From the NCBI GenBank assembly GCA_021307315.1, contig JAJSPD010000103.1, positions 62,001-126,000 of the forward strand: 64,000 nucleotides of DNA, given 5' to 3'. Made by a program: the position numbers and the translations under genes. Position 1 is the stretch's first letter. The number at the start of each line of letters is the position of its first letter. The notes under the pieces were generated by a model. That model was not told where the DNA came from, ran no database searches, and saw nothing but the letters and a program-made list of their open reading frames with translations. Origin of the DNA: Bisporella sp. PMI_857 (lineage: Eukaryota > Ascomycota > Leotiomycetes > Helotiales > Helotiaceae). Positions 1 through 14,030 of the stretch are shown here, one piece after another.

Positions 1-334
1 CTCGTCGATGTACTTCTGCAGATCGCGCATGTAGTCGTAGTCGAAGTTCCACTGCTGGCGCTGCTGGGGGGAGGCGGCGAGGTACTCGTCTTTGAGCGGG
101 GCCGAGTGTATCTTGGGGCAGGGCCCGATGTCTTGCTTCGTGTTGGTGAATAGGTCGTGCGGGCAGGTGCCGACGAGGTAGGAGCGGCAGAGTTTGGGGT
201 CTGTGATGGAGAGCTGGGCGGCGCGGGAGGACGAGCCGGCGCCCATGAGCTGTTCTGCAAATGATATTAGCTTTTCATGTTGTAAATAGGATGGATGTCA
301 GCGTACCAAGCAGTTTACGCTGTTCCGCCGCCAT
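1..334 (-). CDS. LUC7: LUC7-family U1 snRNP splicing factor, N-terminal part (cut by window edge)
   Basis: Luc7 proteins belong to the U1 snRNP and help choose 5' splice sites in the nucleus. Exon 1 is 334..307, an intron follows (306..255, starting GTACGC and ending TTGCAG), and exon 2 runs from 254 off the left edge. The 94 visible residues begin MAAEQRKLLEQLMG, the classic Luc7 start, and carry the first CCCH zinc finger (C32, C40, C55, H59). The second zinc finger and any RS-rich tail lie outside the window. The gene diverges from GPI16 over a 241 bp spacer. Family assignment is secure; the early intron is read from the sequence and keeps phase. Confidence 0.93.
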
Positions 335-575
335 GATTGCGGAGTATGGTTGAGGTTTGACGCTGCGATGTTGATGTTAATATAAAATGTGAAAGGGTCA
401 AGGCTGTCCTTCACACAAAATTCTTGAGCCTCGCCTGTCCACCACCCGCAAGGCTCCAGTTCTGGATGGCACCCTCCCTGTCAGCCTCCCCCAAGATCCC
501 CCCGGATTATTCTCAAATAAAATATCCTGTCATCAACAAGACTTTCAATGCTCAGTTTTTGAATCGCGACGCACA
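335..575. promoter_or_regulatory. Divergent promoter between LUC7 and GPI16
   Basis: This 241 bp spacer separates two ATG codons that point away from each other, so both promoters and 5' UTRs must lie here or overlap the neighbouring gene. It holds mixed C-rich and AT-rich stretches. I saw no motif that I can name with confidence. Confidence 0.5.
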
Positions 576-2395
576 ATGCGTCAATTACTCTCCTTAATTT
601 TCTTTTCCGTGCTTTTTGCCTTTCAGGCTGCTGCTTCGGATTACCACGAGCAGCTCCTATTGAGACCGTTGCATCCGAGTTTACTATTGGCGAGCTTCAA
701 CTTCCAGAGCAACACCACCTGGGACTCGTTTGAGCAGCAGAATTTCAGGTATTTCCCGCGCTCGCTCGGCCAGATATTGCAGCACGCGAGCACAAAAGAG
801 CTGCACCTAAGATTCAGTCTTGGGAGGTGGGATGCGGAGAGCTGGGGCGCAAGGCCATGGGGAGGGACGCGGGAAGGAGGGACAGGTGTTGAGTTATGGG
901 CTTGGGTGGAGGCAGAAACGGATGAGGAGTATGATTTTTTTTAGTATGCTAAATTGGTTCGAGAACGACAGGCTGATTGGGAAATAATAGGGCGGAACAA
1001 CGCTGGCTAACCCTGACGAACGCTCTCTCGGGACTCTTTTGTGCCTCCCTCAATTTCATCGACGCAACGCGCACTACCCGCCCTGTTATGAGCTTCCAGC
1101 CCGCAGGCTATCATTCTAACACGAGCAGCGATAACCTACACCTGCTGCACGGAACACTGCCGAGGGAAGTGGTGTGTACGGAGAACTTAACCCCGTTCTT
1201 GAAGCTGTTGCCTTGTAAAGGAAAGGCGGGCATTTCAAGTCTGCTGGATGGACACAAACTTTTTGATGCGAGCTGGCAGAGTATGAGCATTGATGTGGTG
1301 CCAGTCTGCGAGAATGGAAGGGAAGGGGAGTGCAGACTGCAGATTACGCAGACGGTAGATATGGTATTAGATATTCAGAGATCGAAGCGGCCCAGAGACA
1401 ATCCTATTCCGAGGCCAGTGCCGAACGAGGAACTAAAATGCGACACCTCCAAGCCATATCATTCACATGATACTTGCTACCCTCTTGATACATCAGCACA
1501 AGAAGAAGACTGGAGCCTGTCACAAATTTTTGGCCATTCTTTGAAAGGCTCATGCCCTTTAGCGAATGATGGAATTGATCCGGTATGCATCAATGTCCCA
1601 CATGCCCGGCAAGTCTTCTCCTCTGGTGGGGCCATAGAACACAAAGATCAATCTGGATACATGAGATGTTTTCAATTAGCACAGGATAGCGATTTCGAAC
1701 TAGCGCTGCCTCAGCAAGAAATATCCGAAAAGGCTCCCCTCGAGCAGCCTCTCCTTTATGCCGAGCGTTCATTTATCGGTTACGGCCAGGAGCGTGGAGG
1801 AGTTCAGGCAATTCTCACGAACCCCTCCCCAACCGAAGCAGTTGATTTCGTATATATGGAATCACTCCCATGGTTCATGAAACTCTATCTACATACGCTG
1901 AAGGCCAAGCTCAGCAATGGTAGTGCTAGTTCAGACAATGTTATACAGGAGATGTATTATCGACCAGCCCTGGACCGGAAACGCGGAACCCAGCTCGAAG
2001 TACGGATATTGATCCCGGCGAACTCGACTGTCGTTCTTACCTATGATTTCGAAAAGGCGATCTTGAGATATACGGAATATCCACCAGATGCAAATCGTGG
2101 ATTTGACATTGCGCCTGCGATCATTACGATTGGAGGAGGAGATGTGAGCATCAGGACGACGACCCTGTTGTTACCGCTCCCAACGCCAGACTTCAGTATG
2201 CCATATAATGTTATCATTCTCACAAGTACTGTGATGGCGTTGGGATTCGGCAGCATTCTTAACCTTTTGATCAGGAGGTTTGTAGGAGTGGATGAAGCAG
2301 AGATGTGGGATTTAAGGGCAGTGAGAGCAAATGTGGTTACAGCACTCGCCAGGCTGGCAAGAAGGTTCAAGAAAAAGAGCGAAAAAAAGGAATGA
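576..2395 (+). CDS. GPI16: GPI transamidase component Gpi16 (PIG-T)
   Basis: Gpi16 is a subunit of the ER GPI-transamidase, which attaches GPI anchors to secreted proteins; in the family it pairs with the catalytic subunit Gpi8. There are two exons, 576..928 and 991..2395, with an intron GTATGA..AATAG (929..990) whose removal keeps frame across a conserved stretch (DEEAEQRWLTLTNALSG). The product is about 585 residues, normal for the family. Residues 1-20 form a signal peptide (MRQLLSLIFF...). The luminal part has N-glycosylation sites and paired cysteines, and a single transmembrane helix lies near residues 525-545, followed by a basic cytosolic tail. The start is the only ATG that gives a signal peptide. 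Confidence 0.93.
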
Positions 2396-4149
2396 AAATG
2401 TATATCATGACAATTGACGTTTTTAATAGTGGCCCCAGAGGCAGTTCAGTTGGTGAGAGAAGTTAGAGGAACGTCTCACGGAGAAATCGCGTGGACAAAA
2501 TGCGCGAGCCCTTTACGTATTCATATCGTTTATCTACGAAGGAAGCTCATCCATGTGCGACATTCCTTTTGCAGAAATCCATCTCATCTATTGATGAGGG
2601 GGTTTGGTTCTTGTCTAGGGATGGTTAGCCAAGTAAATGGCACAGCTGGGCGCAGCCTTACACATGTTTACCCTTTTTTACTATCCTTTCAACCTTGCCC
2701 CATCAGGACCAACAAATCTGCGACGTTGCTGGCGGTTATTCCTGCGCTGTTGTTCTGGCCTGGTCTCTCATTTGAAGTTGTCCAGGTGGAGATCACCTGG
2801 CCAGTTCGCATGGCGAAGTCTGAGCACATGGCTCTCCTAACTCTAACCTAATGACCAAGTCACATACTCTGAGAGAAGGTCAAGGTATTCGCATTTTTTT
2901 TTTTTTTTTTTTTGTTATTTTCTAACAATTGTCATTGCCGTTGGAATTGATATTCGCGTTATTTATTATGTCTATCAAATATTGCCACGTTTCTGCGCTC
3001 TGAAACCAATAATTCCTTGGTGAAATTAAATACTGGATGGTATTATTGATGACAAATCACAAGTCAATGATATCTTTTATCGACGACTTATCAACCATCA
3101 TGAGGAATTTTCCAGGGAAAGATACCCAAGAGTAAAATGACATTTAGGCAGGGGACCCGAGTAACGTTGCGCCTAAAGAGTGTGTGAATGATATCCCCCA
3201 ATGAAGCGCCCGGATAGTAGATTTATTAGTTGGATTGAGGTCGTCCAGATAAGGTTGGATCCGTTGCGCCGAAAGAGGAAGGTCGACCAATGCCGGGCCA
3301 AGATTCCCAAGAGGCATTCGCCATGCGGGACGATCTTCTACATCTGGCGAACCGCAATAGGGATTAAGGAGTATGCGCTACACGCGGAGATTTCATTTGT
3401 CTTAGCTTAGTTCAGGCGATCCAATCATCACTCCTTCAATAGTTTTTCTGGAAGGTCTTAAAATTGCAATTTTAGACCCCAAGCTACAGATGTTAGATGT
3501 TCCATGTTTCGTGTTTCATGCGCCGTATTCCTGTGGACAGCCCGATGTACCCTACTACGGTAAAATACCGTATAGGTTACCATCTATCTTCCCCATATTC
3601 CTTTGTCCATGCGAGACATAACGGAGATCACGATGCGCCATCGTGGGATGTAGGCATTTTGCTGGTCATTGGTTGGTAGAGAGAGGTAGTAGCCGAGATT
3701 TATGTCAGGTACAGCTGCCTATCAGTTACTCCGTAGTCCATGCCGCTCATGAGATGAACCATATCCCGGGCGACCTAAGAAAATGCAACAAGCACCTCCG
3801 TGAGAGTGATGGCAGTCAGCCTGTTACCTACCCCTCTAGTATCCGCGTGGTGCGGCGCGTCTCTCTAATGTTTCTCACAGACGGGGTGACCGCTCGTCCA
3901 TTCCTGAGCACATCGGCTCGGAAATGTGATATTCCTCAATGGGTACGCAGCCTGTGCCTAGTGGCAAGTAACGTTATTAAACTTTCAAGGCTCAGTATGG
4001 GCCTGGGTACCTGTGATGGTGTACTGGCAGGATTGGATGCGAGAGATTGAGGTGATTCAGAAAAGCATAAGTAACCACAGGTCACCCATCCCTTATTTTC
4101 TTCTTCAGCCGGAATATCCTCGACCATACGACAACCAACAACCGCGACC
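2396..4149. other. Intergenic region, no gene supported
   Basis: This stretch of about 1.75 kb lies between GPI16 and the chitinase gene. A run of about 20 T lies near 2896. Open frames here of up to 145 codons have no recognisable domain and no convincing start context. The last few hundred bases must contain the chitinase promoter. Confidence 0.5.
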
Positions 4150-5612
<1,463 letters not shown>

Positions 5613-5942
5613 GCAAGAAGAAGAGTTTTGGCAAGTGTCAGCATCATTAGTGGTTGTTGGCTGTTGCTTGGATGACGGATTGTTCATTGCATTAATGGGT
5701 GTTAAGGAGGATCTCATTTGTGATTCTGCATTGGGCTGGCGTTTTTGGACTGCCAATTCTGCAACACTACCTTTTTTTTGTACATACTTCTAGGGATTTC
5801 CCGGCACATACGTCATGTCTTGGGGAGATTGATACTTCTAATTTCATCGACTATCAAGCTCTGTTTCCTGATTTCGTTCTCACAACAAAGGGCCGACACC
5901 TCCACGAAAAGTTTAAACGTTTCGCTGCCTCAATAAATGCGT
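5613..5942. other. Tail-to-tail spacer of chitinase and hydrolase genes
   Basis: This 330 bp convergent spacer should hold both 3' UTRs and polyadenylation sites. A T-rich run lies near 5770. No gene is seen. Confidence 0.5.
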
Positions 5943-6819
5943 TCAAGCTGTGGATTCTGCCTCTACCTTCTTCGCAACATTCAAGAACCACCCGACTACC
6001 TTCTCAGTGGCTGAATGACTTGGCGCATGTCCCGCTTTGATACCAGTGATATCAACTTTCTTCCCACTGGCCGCTTCGATCTTGGCGATGCCGTCCCGCT
6101 GGACTTCAGGCACAACACATAGGTCCTCTTCACAGAGTAGATAACTCACAGGGATATCTTTATACCCGGCATGGGTCAATTCACCCGCAAACGATACGGC
6201 AGAATGGCGTGGGAACCGCTTTATGAGCGCGAGACCTTCCGACGCGGGCATATCAGAGAAGACGATCTGCGCAGCTTTGGAGAAGTCATCATAGTACATC
6301 CACCCTTGCTCCTGCCACGTGGTCAATCTTCCAAACACGCAGCGAATAGATGGGGAAAAAGGAAAGAGGGGGGGGGGTATCTACATCAATTTTAAAATCG
6401 ATCATGTTATCCACAGGAACGACGGCCAACACCGCTGCGGCCGCGTCTCCCACCGCGGGAACCAGCGCCGTCATGTACGCCAGCCTCACGATGCCTCCCT
6501 TCTTCCCCGCCTTGGACCTCTCCTCCTTGCTCAGCCCCTTCGTGCTCTCCGTCATGGGGACGCCGCCGTACGAGTGCGCGGCGAGGATGACGTCCTTGCC
6601 TTGGTCGGCCAGCTCCTCGACTTTCTCGGCTATCAGCGCCGCGTCCTCGTACATGGTCGCCGGCTGGCGAGGTGCCCCCTGGTCCGCGGCGAGCCCGACG
6701 GACGGGAGGTGCGGGATGGTGATTTCGTAGCCGGACGAGCGGATCGAGCCGGCGAGGTCATCGTAGAATGTGGGGAGGGAGAAGGACCCTGGAACAAAGA
6801 GGATCGATGGTTTGGTCAT
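5943..6819 (-). CDS. Alpha/beta-hydrolase fold protein
   Basis: This is a small cytosolic hydrolase of the AB_hydrolase (esterase/lipase-like) family; the substrate cannot be told. Exon 1 is 6819..6385 and exon 2 is 6311..5943. The 73 bp intron (GTAGAT..GGCAG) contains a run of ten C on the coding strand. Splicing restores FKID/EQGWMYYDDF, giving about 267 residues, normal for the family. The nucleophile elbow is AAHSYGG (S83), the acid probably lies in the CEEDLCV segment, and the catalytic His is in KAGHAPS near the C-terminus. Without splicing the frame reaches unrelated residues, which supports the intron. There is no signal peptide. Confidence 0.88.
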
Positions 6820-7651
6820 CTTTTTTTAATGTACAAAAAATATCAAGCTGCCTCAGTTCCGGTTACGTGTGTGTGTGGGAGGTCTGGTTCCCAACTTCTG
6901 AAAGAGAAACTTGAGGTGGTCTGGCATTGAGAGAAGCTTCTTCCATGAGGGAGAGAGGAATGATATGTATTCCCGAGATGGGTATTTTCCAGGGTGCTTG
7001 CAAACCCCATGGTGCAACGGGTTGTGTATTAATAATAGGTAGCCCTTATGTTTCTGACATCAAGCTATGTCAGAAGCCACACGCGGCAGAAAACCCGAGA
7101 GGCGGGGAAGGAAATATTTAGTCACAACATGATTCGCCCGGTATACGGGGCAAAAGCGGAGTTGGCAAGAAGAATAGGGATTGTAGCCGAGCCCCTTTTC
7201 TAGACGAGGGATGCTTGCTTATGTTGGGGGGTGGTTCAGACAAACAGCACACGTCAGCGCTGGTGCGGGCGCGAATCGAGAGACTGTATTTGCGTAAAGA
7301 GGGCATGTCGCGCTGCAAATATCAGACCTGACTTCAGACCCAGGAGACCTGTTTGATGATTTTGGGGATGCGTCTAGATCGGTGAAGCAGCAGTTAATTA
7401 TGATAGTTATAACATGACTTGTCTCTCACATGTCTGCCTCCATTATATAGTAGCAGTCTGCCCCACATAAATACTGATTAAGAATGCATACCACATAGTA
7501 ATTGGAAGTGTGCGGTATTTTTAGGTCTGTTTTACCCAATTTTTACGACATGCAGCTAATCAATCATACTTTTCGTAAGCACAAGGAAAGCCTGATATAT
7601 TTTTAATCAAACTACCTTCTCGGCCAGCAGGTTCCCAGTGTTCCCGATCGC
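6820..7651. other. Intergenic region, no gene supported
   Basis: This is about 830 bp between the hydrolase start and the 3' end of the next minus-strand gene. It contains AT-rich and GT-rich segments and no recognisable coding frame. Confidence 0.5.
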
Positions 7652-10493
7652 CTATTCTACCACCACCCCCTCCCTCAAATATCCCCTCACCAAAATAGTC
7701 AAAAATAGATTAACAACTATTGTAAACGTAAGCAAAATCAACCTCACGCTGTCATCACCGAGTCTCGGGATCCAGTCGTCCAGCAAACCCGTATTCCAAG
7801 CCATGAAAATCAACACGAACTGGAAGTTCGTGATTATCTGAATAAGTACCAGGTACTTGTTAATGAAGCCGAGTATCGTTGAGGTAAACTGAAGGATAGG
7901 TCGGAAGAGCGAGGCGATATCCTCGCATATGCAGTTCCAGGTATTGGAAAGGATGGATAGTACAGGAAATAGGGTGCGATTGAGGATTGAGTAGGAGACA
8001 CTTGCAAAATAGCCCAACGCCACAGAGGCGAAGAAGAATAGATAGAGGATACCGATAGCGAGGCGGAGACGGAGTCGCCAGTACCAAGCTGGAGGTGTGG
8101 GTGGGATGTACGGCATTTCCACCTGTTCTTCTTCTGCTGCAGCTGCAGGTGGTCTGTCTGCCGCCGCTCCTTTCGAGCCGCGATCGTTCGCCTCGCCAAA
8201 GAGAGTCGCGTGCCAGCGATCCAAGCCGGTTTCTATCCAAGTTTTGCATTTGGCACAAGCAACGAGGGCGAGCATGTACCAGCCCGTGAGCAAGAGCCAG
8301 CCCCAGTAGCCTATAATAATGGTGTATATATTAAGCCTCTGAAGAAGAGAAAGCTTATTTATGACAGCATTTGACCTATTCGCATCTCCAGACCGAGGAC
8401 TTTCTATGGTTGTTTCTGCCCCCTTTGGTGTTGTGGAAGCAGCAGCAGATTCTGTCTTCGTTGATGCCCTTCCTGCTTCTCCAAATCGCCAATGCGTGTT
8501 GCGGTATGGTTGAATAGCAAAGTAGAACTTAGAAATAGGCGGAAACAGGTCCCTGAACCTCATGTCGCTGAGGTTAGAAGATCGGCTCAATTTCTTCTTT
8601 CTTGTGTTGTCCCATGCCCAGGTGAGCCCATTTGGTGTGAGGCGCATGAGGCGCTTCATGCGCTGTCCACGAGTAGCTGAAGCAGTTGATGCTCTAAACT
8701 GCTTTCCAGTGGCCAGTAACTGGCTCGGGGCCTCTTTTTCGACAACTGAATATGCATTTTTGAGTAGTATGACTATTAACCACTCAATGACCAGACCCGA
8801 GATCTATATGATTAGCTTCATATCTCGAGGTACTGCTGCATGAGTGCCCTACAAAGAATCCCAAGTACTTCGGGTAATACGAGCCATGACACTTCTGAAC
8901 CAGTTCTTTGATTGATTCAACAAGGTTACAAGAAATCCGTGATACCAATACAGTGATGAAACTTTGGATAGTTACTATGATCTGTTCTCCATCAGCACGT
9001 TTTGATTCATATCAGATTCCCAAACTTACAGAAACCAAAAAATTCCATGTTTGAGACCCCAGAACCGATTGAATACCTAGACGCACTTGTGGTTCCCACG
9101 AGGAAAAGCTTGGTTTGCTGTCTCGGATACGATCTGTCCATTCGTAAGCATGTTGTTTAGCCAGTTGGTAAGCAAGATGATTCCTAAAGGATATCCACTC
9201 CCTCTGGACGAAAGCCTCAATATCATAAAATAGCAATGCTATTAACAAGGCGGCATAGGCTTCTAAATATAGCCAATGCCCGTGGTGCGTAAAGACAACC
9301 CTAATCTTCCTTCGCAATGAGGTATTCATCCCAAATACTGAAAATCGCCGAAACATAGCATCCGTACTATTGGTTCTGTCACTTGATGAGCCCGTGCCGT
9401 AGACAATATTGCCAGCTTGATAAATCGGCCAAAGGAATCTCTTGAAGAAGCCCTTGAAGAAGATGAGGCGCCATGTGGGATGCCAGTTGCGGGATATCCT
9501 CTCAACGAGGTCGCCATTGAGAAGCAAGCAGATCAGCAGCAACGCTCCAAGAATCTCTAAAATGCTGCTTTTATCAACAATAGAGTTGGTTGTCAAAGTG
9601 TAATATATGAGGATCAAAGATGCCAAAGGGACGAGGCTAACCAGGAGAACACTCGTCCAGTAGCTTGGGTTTGGTACGGCAGCGATGTCGTTGCCGATGA
9701 GGACTAGTTCCCCAGGAGCGGGTGGTGCGTTTGAACTCGCGAGAATTTCCGGGGTGTTATCGAAATCAGTATCGTAAACTTCTAAAGATTTTTTGAATGG
9801 TGAGGAGCCCCCATGCTCAGTGTCATCATCACTGGAGTCTGGTGACGTCGTTGGTGCAAATGGTGACCACCGAATAGCACTTAACTTGGTCCGAGAACGT
9901 TTTACGAAGGGCCTAACCTCCTTGCGAGGATATGCTGAAGAAGCCGCTGTATTTTGCGCACTAGCAGCTCCTTTGACTTGCTCTGAATTCATTTGGGAAT
10001 CGGTTTGCTTGACAGCTGGCTGTGTTGGCTTCGCTGAAGGACCAGCCGAGAATTTCCCTTTCACAGGCTGTCCCTTCTCCTTGGGTACTGGATTGGGTTC
10101 TTTTGACTGCTTCTTCCCACTCGAGTCTCCTCCTTGGCCCTTCGGTCTTGGTTTTAGTGGCGGTGCCAGATCATTGTAATATGGTCTCGATGTTGGCCAG
10201 AAGAGGGCTCTTGCTTCTTTCTCCTTCTCCCTTTCAATGCGATGCCACTCCTCATACCACTCTAAATTGTTGTACGCAACTGCAGCGAGTTCCCGTTCCT
10301 CTTTCAAAGTCTTCTTTAGACCCTTGATTTCCTTGCGAAGCTTGCTATTTTCATTACCAGTACCTGTACTGTGCGAACCGGAGGATGTTCGACTCCCGTT
10401 TTGTGATGCTTTTACCGGCACATCTTTCTGTGTGCGGTGTGTATCAGTTTCCTCAGGTGGGTCCGGGCTCCCTGTCAAGGAGGAGCCACCCAT
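7652..10493 (-). CDS. Unrecognised large membrane protein with coiled coil (three-exon model)
   Basis: I do not recognise the family. Two long ORFs (10493..9030 and 8745..7652) join through a middle exon (8981..8834) using a strong GTAAGT donor, acceptors ending ACAG and TTCAG, and introns of 48 and 88 bp. All phases agree and give about 901 residues. In order: a Ser/Thr-rich head, a charged coiled coil (about 45-90), a Pro/Lys-rich linker, an acidic Ser stretch (SPDSSDDD), hydrophobic helices around 270-330 and 400-430, a hydrophobic middle exon, then at least four more helices in the C-terminal third, with cytosolic acidic loops between. The start is the ATG at MGGSSLTG. The second donor (GTACCT) is the weakest point; two separate genes (the second starting at 8659) remain possible. 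It is a same-strand neighbour of an equally unrecognised membrane/coiled-coil gene. Confidence 0.5.
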
Positions 10494-10834
10494 GCTGAAT
10501 GCTTTCTCAGACAACTATTACGTCTCAGCTCGGTGATCTTGGATGTTGAGATAAATAATCCAATTCCAGTACTCGCAGTATTCAAGTTGTCTAATGCGGA
10601 AGACAAGTTAACTGACTCTATGAATCATATCACAAAGGAAATGTTGCAGAAAGAGCTAACATATATGAGGTCAGAAATGGTATTCAGCTAACAAAGAGTG
10701 TATTCTTGAAACAAATAAAGGTACAAAGCCATGAATTGCCCATATGAAAGACGATCGATTTCCATCAACCAACCCATATTCGAATCGCTTCTAAATATCT
10801 TACCACGCTTTTACCATACTCTTTAGACTAGGTT
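10494..10834. other. Spacer between two unrecognised membrane-protein genes
   Basis: This 341 bp spacer lies on the same strand between the stop of the upstream gene and the start of the next. It presumably holds a 3' UTR and a promoter. Nothing else is seen. Confidence 0.45.
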
Positions 10835-13800
10835 CTATACATTGAAGGAAACATTTTTGGGATGTTTCGGCAGTTGAATCTTAGCCTGCTTACATTTTCC
10901 TTCAAGTTCTTTAACATGTTTCTTGAGCGCTTCATTCTCCATGTGAAACCGGTAAATCTCAACATCAGCTCCTCCTCCTCTGATCCCTAAGAAATTGGCT
11001 CCTGTTTTGGGCCAAGTCCAAACAACTCGCGCATTTTCAGCCTTTCTCAATTCGGCCTGTAATAAATTCCCCAGTTGCTTAATGCGAGCGCGCTCATTTT
11101 CGGTAGCCTTTTTGAGGCGGTCCCTCTGGTCAATTCGATCGCTTTCAAGCTTAGGCTTGAACCAATCTGGGATATAGCCGTTACTTTGACTTTGCTGACT
11201 TTGGTTGTCGTTTTTATAATTTCCGTACTGACTGGTATTGTCCTCAATTGCATCTGGTGGAGCAAGCCAGCCGTCAACACCTGGGATTTTTTGCGCTGCC
11301 AGGTCAGAGCCTGGTGTAGGCTTCTGTCGCCAAAATGCGATCCATTTCCCAGCTCTTTCCCAGACATCCTTGAGTCTTCGGAACTCTGCTGTGTATGATT
11401 GGTTATCCTCCCAGTTACTTCCATCGCCATAAATGAGCTTCCCGCTATCCGTACCTGGCATGTGAAGTTCTTTGTCCATATACACCCATAGCTCGAAGAT
11501 ACGGGAGACAAGCGTGTCTAGTTCTTGTTTAATCAATGCTTTCACCAGTTTACCATATGTTCCTTGGCGTGCAGTCGGGAAATAAATTGGAGACTTTGCA
11601 ACTCTCCAAAGTGGCCTGTCCTCAATTCTCCTCTTTGGTGGTTGTCCATAGAATGAAATCTCTTCTTTAGCATGCCATGCATAAACCACAGTATGCATAT
11701 CTCTAATCATGTTCATCATTCCAATATAGATGGGGTAGCGCCGCTCTATCACATTTGCCAGTATTCGTTGATTTGTGGGGTATTGAATGTCTTGGGGATA
11801 TTCGAAAAATGCCATTAACGCCTGAAGGCCACGCTTGATAGGCCATAAAGTTTTCTGCCGGGCAACATAGTCCGTATTATTCTCTCCATGGGTCGTTCGC
11901 AAGTACTCTACATGTATTTCTGCAGGAGATAATAGCTGTAACGCACGCCAATACAGGTGCAGTGTTTCAGTTTCCACAAGTTTATAGGACAAACTTTCGG
12001 TACAGCTATTTCCGTCACAGTCTGTGAACGCTAGAGACTCATCATGCGGCGCTGGGTGCCAATCTGGCACTACGAGGCCTACGAGCTGGAGAAATCCATC
12101 TAACTGAGAGATAACTGTATGTAGGTCTCCATACACCTTATACAGGATCTTGGCAGCCTCAGGATAAATTCGTGCTGTCGGAATGTACCAGCCAATGCTT
12201 CTAGGAGAGTCTGACTGAGTAGTTCTGAGATCACCTCCTAATCGTAGCACCTCGTGCTCTAGACGCGCTACATATTTAAAATTACGGTCATTTGTGATCT
12301 GAAGAGTGCGTATGAGGTCCTCGATGGGTGATATACCTCGTGTCTGTATTGCTCCTGTGGGATTCTGACAAGTGTGCCTATGCTTCTTCGCTTCTATTAC
12401 GGTCTGGGTGAGAAACTGTGTCAGGCTGATATGTGAACGAAGTTGCTCATATTCTAGAACTCTCGTTGCTTCTTGAACCTGGTTGTGGTGTTCTTGAAGC
12501 TCTGCAGAGAGATCCTCGATCTTGGATATCATAGCTCGCTTTTCCTCGTCACAGATTCTGCTATCATTACAGGGATCTCTCATATAGTTTTTCTCTGCTG
12601 CCAGCTCATGTATGACTTGGCTCAATTCACTATTGAGCTTCCTGATCAGCTTCTCATCCTCCTTGTACTTTGTGACAGCTGCATCTAATTTCTCTTTCAT
12701 CTGTGTTCGATCAGTTGTCGAATCTTCGGCATATTTGAGCTCAGCCCGCAATTTCGTGATAGTTTGCTGTGATGTAGCTTCATTCCGATGCGCGGAGATC
12801 CGGAACTTCATGTATTCTTCACGGACTTGAGCATTCTCCCTCGCCAACTGAGAAGTATGAAAGTGTGGAGATGTTGGAGATAATCGTACTTGTTCTCTAC
12901 GGCTCTGGTCTAACACTTCCTCATAGTCACGAAGCTGTCTCGCGTATTGATCAGCCGCTGCGAGATGCTCCACATAGCACCTACATTGTACCCCATGTCT
13001 ACACTCGACAAAGCAAGTACAATCATCGACATGATGGCAAAGATCCAAGTAAGGCCTTAAGGCGTAGCATAGCCCGGACCACGCCAGGGTCATGACGCTC
13101 ATGACATAAAATTTGTTCTTGAAGAACGCCATATATATGGCAAAAGAGCCAGGCAATCCGCCAAGAAAGATCTTCCCAGTTGTCGACTTGAATATCTGCT
13201 GCATCAAGACCCAAAAACTTCGAGCCTTCGTCCAAAAGGCTGGAGGTCCTCTTCTTAGCACGTCACCAATGATCTCGGTGATCTTTGGGACGAAGTAAAG
13301 AAGAAAAAGAAAAGCAATTACTACCATGGCTACTGGACGTGGATAGAACATAAAAGCTATGAAAACGGCATAATAAATTGTGAATCGTACGGTAGCTACT
13401 GTTTGGTCAGACATTTCTTGAATAGCGATATTAACCTTCAATATCGATTAAAGAATATTCCTAAGATGCATTGGAGGTAACATACTCGATCTTCAACCCG
13501 TTCATTAAGGCCACTGAGCCAGGGCAAACCCCAAAAGAGCATCCATAAATTCAGTCCCAAGAACTATCCATGTCAGCGACAAGTGGTCATCTAGAATTCT
13601 TACGTACCGGTATAATACCAGGAAAATATTGCGGATTAGCAAGTCTCCTGGTTATTTCCCAGACCACAGGAACAACCTCACCGGGCCTTGTCAATCCCAT
13701 ATCATTCCCTAAGCACCTTTGTAGATAGAACCAATTACTATTATCCAACTGATCCCAAAGCTTCTCCTCTGCACGCTTCAGAGCGCGACAACCTCGCAAC

Positions 13801-14030
13801 GGCTCCGCGTATCCGGATGCGGTAAGGACATACTCGTAGTGATAAATGAGAAAGCCTCCCAAATAACGATAGCCATATGCCAGACTGTATAATGCTGAGC
13901 CTATTCCGGTTGCCACAAGCAAGCATTTGATCCCGGTGGGCTGGTTTTCCCACTTGAAGAAGCTCTCGTGGTTTGACGGTTGGTGCTGGGCCTGCGGCCA
14001 GCGGCTATGTGGTTGGGGACGTGGTACCAT
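10835..14030 (-). CDS. Unrecognised large membrane protein with Cys-rich segment and coiled coils (three-exon model)
   Basis: I do not recognise the family. Exons 14030..13608, 13563..13486 and 13435..10835 join in phase 0 through introns of 44 and 50 bp (donors GTACGTAAG and GTATGT; CTGAC and TTTAAT branch-like sites), giving about 1033 residues. Features in order: a hydrophobic segment around 33-60; a Trp/Leu-rich segment encoded by the short exon (142-167); transmembrane segments about 184-216 and 254-290; a compact Cys/His cluster at 300-320 (C300, C306, C308, C312, C318, C320) that could bind metal or form disulfides; a long coiled coil about 330-500; a globular part; and a C-terminal coiled coil. 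The ORF reaches a stop after FNV with no sign of splicing onward. The ORFs could also be read as two genes, but the middle exon makes one gene more likely. Confidence 0.55.

Noticed and set aside
2414..2851. Plus-strand open frame of 145 codons downstream of GPI16
   Set aside because: It has no natural ATG context, no recognisable domain and lies where the GPI16 3' UTR is expected.
10493..10860. Fusion of the two large membrane-protein genes into one giant gene
   Set aside because: The upstream gene ends in a clear stop (after FNV) and the spacer shows no in-phase donor and acceptor pair, while a good ATG opens the next gene.
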